Assembly: GCF_014195325.1 (NCBI RefSeq)
Contig: NZ_JACIBK010000017.1
Span: forward strand, 1-64,000
From: Rhizobium sp. BK650
GTDB taxonomy: Bacteria; Pseudomonadota; Alphaproteobacteria; Rhizobiales; Rhizobiaceae
Reading direction: 5' to 3'
Length of the DNA stretch: 64,000 nt
Below the pieces are notes generated by a model. The model was given only the letters and a program-made list of their open reading frames with translations. It did no database searches and was not told where the DNA came from. Below, piece by piece: positions 61,777-64,000 of this stretch. Each line of letters starts with the position of its first letter. Within the stretch, counting starts at the first letter, position 1. Both the position numbers and the translations under genes were made by a program.

Positions 61777-62723
61777 TTGAAGACGGCCCGGTATGGCTCG
61801 ACATTTTCCTTCGTCACGATCGTGATCGGAACGGAAATACTCTTTTCGACGCTCTGGCCAGCTGTCAGCTTGGCAAGAGCTTCGACCGCGGCCTTGCCTT
61901 CGCCGGCAGGATCCTGCTGGACGACAGCAACGACGTAGCCATCGTCGAGACCTGAAATCGCCTGCGCCGTCAGGTCCCATCCAAAGACCTTGATACTGTC
62001 CTGCTTACCCTGGCTCTGGACAGCGGCGATGGCGCCGAGCAGGGCCGGTTCGCCAGTTGCGTAGATCGCCGTCATGTCGGGATTGCCGGTAATCAGGTTC
62101 TCGGCTGCGGCAAGTGCATTGTCCTGGATGTTCTGGCCGTCGACGACCCCCGAGGTCTCAATGCCATCGCCCTTGATGGCGTCCTCGAAGCCCTTCTGGC
62201 GAACGTTCTGAATATAGGAGTTCAAGGCCCCGACGATACCGACCTTGGCCTTGCCGCCCATGTTCTTCTTCACGTAGTCGAGGAAGTAGGCGCCCATATC
62301 CGCGCCGGCTTTGCCGTTATCGACGCCGATCTGCGACTTCTGCGGTCCATCGGGAAGGATTGCATCAATGGCGACAACAGGAATGCCGGCGTCCGAAGCC
62401 TGTTTGACCGCCGGCATGATGCCATTCACGTCAATCGCCACAACGATCAGGCCATCGACCTTCTGCTGGATGTAGTTTTCAATGGCACTGTTCTGTGCGG
62501 CCGCTTCATTGTTGGCGTTGAAGATGACAAGCTTGTCACCGGAGGCATCGGCCGCCTTCTGCGCGCCTTCGTTGATCTGGTTGAAGAAAAGGGCCTGCTG
62601 ATTGATCTGCACCAGTGCATAGGTCTTACCCGCAGCCTGGGCGAGTGAGGCTCCAAGCGTTGCACTGGCAAGCGCTGTGAAGGCAAGAGCGGCGGTAAAC
62701 GCCCGACGTCTGATCTGTTTCAT
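61773..62723 (-). CDS. Ribose-type periplasmic sugar-binding protein
   Basis: A 316-residue RbsB-like binding protein. The signal peptide (MKQIRRRAFTAALAFTAL, cut after SLAQA near 30) leads to a two-lobe fold; ALVQINQQALFFNQINEGAQ near 36-55 and VDGLIVVAIDVNGIMPAVKQ near 90-109 are typical, and NPDMTAIYATGEPALLGA near 214-231 is the second-lobe site. The start overlaps the LacI stop (ATGA). Captures a pentose or related compound. Confidence 0.93.
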   Translation of the reverse strand: MKQIRRRAFTAALAFTALASATLGASLAQAAGKTYALVQINQQALFFNQINEGAQKAADASGDKLVIFNANNEAAAQNSAIENYIQQKVDGLIVVAIDVNGIMPAVKQASDAGIPVVAIDAILPDGPQKSQIGVDNGKAGADMGAYFLDYVKKNMGGKAKVGIVGALNSYIQNVRQKGFEDAIKGDGIETSGVVDGQNIQDNALAAAENLITGNPDMTAIYATGEPALLGAIAAVQSQGKQDSIKVFGWDLTAQAISGLDDGYVVAVVQQDPAGEGKAAVEALAKLTAGQSVEKSISVPITIVTKENVEPYRAVFK

Positions 62724-63781
62724 GTTCGCATCCTCTGGTTTTGTTCTCGTTGCTTATTATGGGTCGACGGCGGCGCAACGGAGTTCCGCACGACGATTTC
62801 GACTGGCACGAGTTCCTCGGTGGCGAGCGATTTGCTTTCCTGCCAGTTTGTTTCGAGAAGAAGGGATAGGGCACGCCGGCCAATGGCGCGCACCGGCTGT
62901 CGGATCGCGGTCACTGGGGGCGCAAAGAGGTGCAGCGGACTGACATCGTCGAAGCCGACGATCGACAGGTCTTCGGGGATCGATATTCCTTTCTCCCTCA
63001 GGACTTCGATCATGCCGATGGCGATTTCGTCGGAGCTCGCGAAAATTGCGGTCGCCGGCATACCTTCATCCAGGAAGCGGCGCGCCATGTCCCGCCCGCA
63101 GGCGATCGTATATTCGCCACTGTAACGCCTGATCGAGGCATCGTCGCCGAAACGCTCCTGCAGGCCCTTGCGCAATCCGTTGAAGCGCCGTTGCGTGCTG
63201 ATCATCGCATCGGGGCCGCCGACATAGAGCACGTGGCGATGGCCAAATTCGGCCAGATGACAACCCGCCAGATGGCCACCCTGAAAATTGTCGCAGAATA
63301 GCTTGGGAACAGCGGCAAGGGGAACGTCTTCGTCGACGACGATGACCTTGCCGGTCCGGTTGATGAGAGCAGCCAGATCGCCGTTGTCGGGGTGATTGGT
63401 GACGAAGACAAGTCCGTCGACGTGGTTATGCTCGATTAGCTTGAGATAAGCGACTTCGCGACCCGTTCTATTCAGCGTGGCATAAAGCGAAACGGCAAGC
63501 CCTCTGTCATTGGCCTCCTCTTCGACTGCTGCCACCATGGTGGCGAAGAACGGATTGGCAATATCGGGGACGACAAGGCCGATCGTATCGGAACGACCGC
63601 GGCTCAGTCGCCGCGCGTGCGGGTTCGGCTGGTACTTGAGCGATGCGATGGCGCTTTCGATGCGCTGTCTGGTAAGAGCCGGAAGATCCAGTGAACCATT
63701 CAGCATGCGCGAGACCGTCGTTACCGAAACGCCGGCGGCTTTGGCAACGTCCTTGAGCCCTGGAGTACGTTCTTGCGCCAT
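62720..63781 (-). CDS. LacI/GalR family regulator of ribose-type operon
   Basis: A 353-residue repressor. The helix-turn-helix VAKAAGVSVTTVSRMLNG near residues 12-29 and hinge YQPNPHARRLSRGRSDTIGL near 51-70 precede the effector domain with VVPDIANPFFATMVAAVE near 71-88. Unusually for this window the regulator is the first gene of its own operon and is translationally coupled to the binding protein, so repressor and importer rise together. Two tandem operator-like sites lie 19 bases upstream. Confidence 0.94.
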   Translation of the reverse strand: MAQERTPGLKDVAKAAGVSVTTVSRMLNGSLDLPALTRQRIESAIASLKYQPNPHARRLSRGRSDTIGLVVPDIANPFFATMVAAVEEEANDRGLAVSLYATLNRTGREVAYLKLIEHNHVDGLVFVTNHPDNGDLAALINRTGKVIVVDEDVPLAAVPKLFCDNFQGGHLAGCHLAEFGHRHVLYVGGPDAMISTQRRFNGLRKGLQERFGDDASIRRYSGEYTIACGRDMARRFLDEGMPATAIFASSDEIAIGMIEVLREKGISIPEDLSIVGFDDVSPLHLFAPPVTAIRQPVRAIGRRALSLLLETNWQESKSLATEELVPVEIVVRNSVAPPSTHNKQREQNQRMRT

Positions 63782-63799
63782 TGAGCGAAAGCGCCTCTT

Positions 63800-63826
63800 G
63801 TAAAGCGGTTTAGTAAAGCGGTTTAC
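63800..63826. promoter_or_regulatory. Tandem LacI-type operators
   Basis: GTAAAGCGGTTTAG (63800-63813) and GTAAAGCGGTTTAC (63813-63826) are 13-base direct repeats, each also nearly palindromic (GTAAA-x4-TTTAC). They lie immediately upstream of the LacI start and fit a repressor site. Repeats this tight place both on the same DNA face about 1.2 turns apart. Confidence 0.7.
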
Positions 63827-64000
63827 TTACTCTCCACGGCGAAGGTCAAACTGTCAAGTATTAAGGGCAAACCTTTTGCCGGCCATGCGAAAACCGCGCA
63901 GACGCAGGAATCATGCAGGAGGATCTGTAGACGACAAACTCGTTCGACCGGTCGTCTTACTGGTCATCCCCCCGAAGTGCGCAAGGTCATGCCGCACTCA
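63827..64000. other. Right edge of window, nothing supported
   Basis: The last 174 bases hold no recognisable gene. The promoter of the LacI-ABC operon should lie here, reading leftward. Confidence 0.4.

Overview
The window looks like accessory DNA from a Rhizobium-type alphaproteobacterium, probably a large plasmid or chromid. The grounds are high GC, GTG/TTG starts, stop-start overlapping operons, dense ABC transporters each with its own regulator, and plant-derived carbon pathways. No rRNA, tRNA, replication or core housekeeping gene is present. Everything here is read by eye; no search was run.

Layout. (1) 0.2-10.6 kb: a DapA-family aldolase/dehydratase divergent from a LacI regulator; a second LacI regulator divergent from an operon of TIM-barrel isomerase, CUT1-type sugar ABC transporter (binding protein, two permeases, MalK-like ATPase) and a GMC oxidoreductase. 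This combination suits uptake and oxidation of a sugar or glycoside. (2) 11-21 kb: an envelope/stress block with an APC basic amino-acid antiporter, DUF1269, HdeD-like protein, a membrane alpha/beta hydrolase, a DUF3611-like protein, an HtrA/DegP protease and a BrkB/YihY protein. (3) 21.2-23.7 kb: remains of a Phd/VapC toxin-antitoxin pair, then a TetR regulator divergent from a Bcr/CflA drug exporter. (4) 24-30.1 kb: a mixed aromatic block with AroQ, a CHMI-like isomerase, an aroE remnant, a TIM-barrel enzyme and GntR on one side, and an intradiol dioxygenase, HpaH-like hydratase, HpaI-like aldolase and a leaderless solute-binding protein on the other.

(5) 30.2-39.8 kb: a patchwork with an ArsR regulator, a graveyard of broken transporter genes holding a 12-unit TAC repeat, an EF-G-like GTPase, a chemoreceptor, a stray copy of the TetR gene 3' end, an IS481-type transposase remnant, a deoxyribosyltransferase and small hypothetical genes. 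(6) 39.8-55.3 kb: a phenylpropanoid (coniferyl alcohol/ferulate) degradation island. One arm encodes feruloyl-CoA synthetase, hydratase/lyase, alcohol dehydrogenase and coniferyl aldehyde dehydrogenase, with a MarR regulator. The other encodes two vanillin-type dehydrogenases flanking a branched-chain-type ABC importer and a coniferyl-alcohol-type SDR, with an AraC regulator. (7) 55.7-63.8 kb: a LacI-controlled ribose-type ABC importer fused by overlaps to a phosphotriesterase-family hydrolase and followed by a glutamine-amidotransferase-like protein, beside a divergent ribokinase and a BtpA-TenA pair. I cannot assign a substrate to this last set, and it is the best candidate here for an undescribed catabolic system.

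The recurrent theme is a transporter plus a short pathway plus a dedicated regulator with a visible palindromic operator. Between these modules lie fragments of broken genes, which suggests that the modules were assembled by repeated insertion and deletion.
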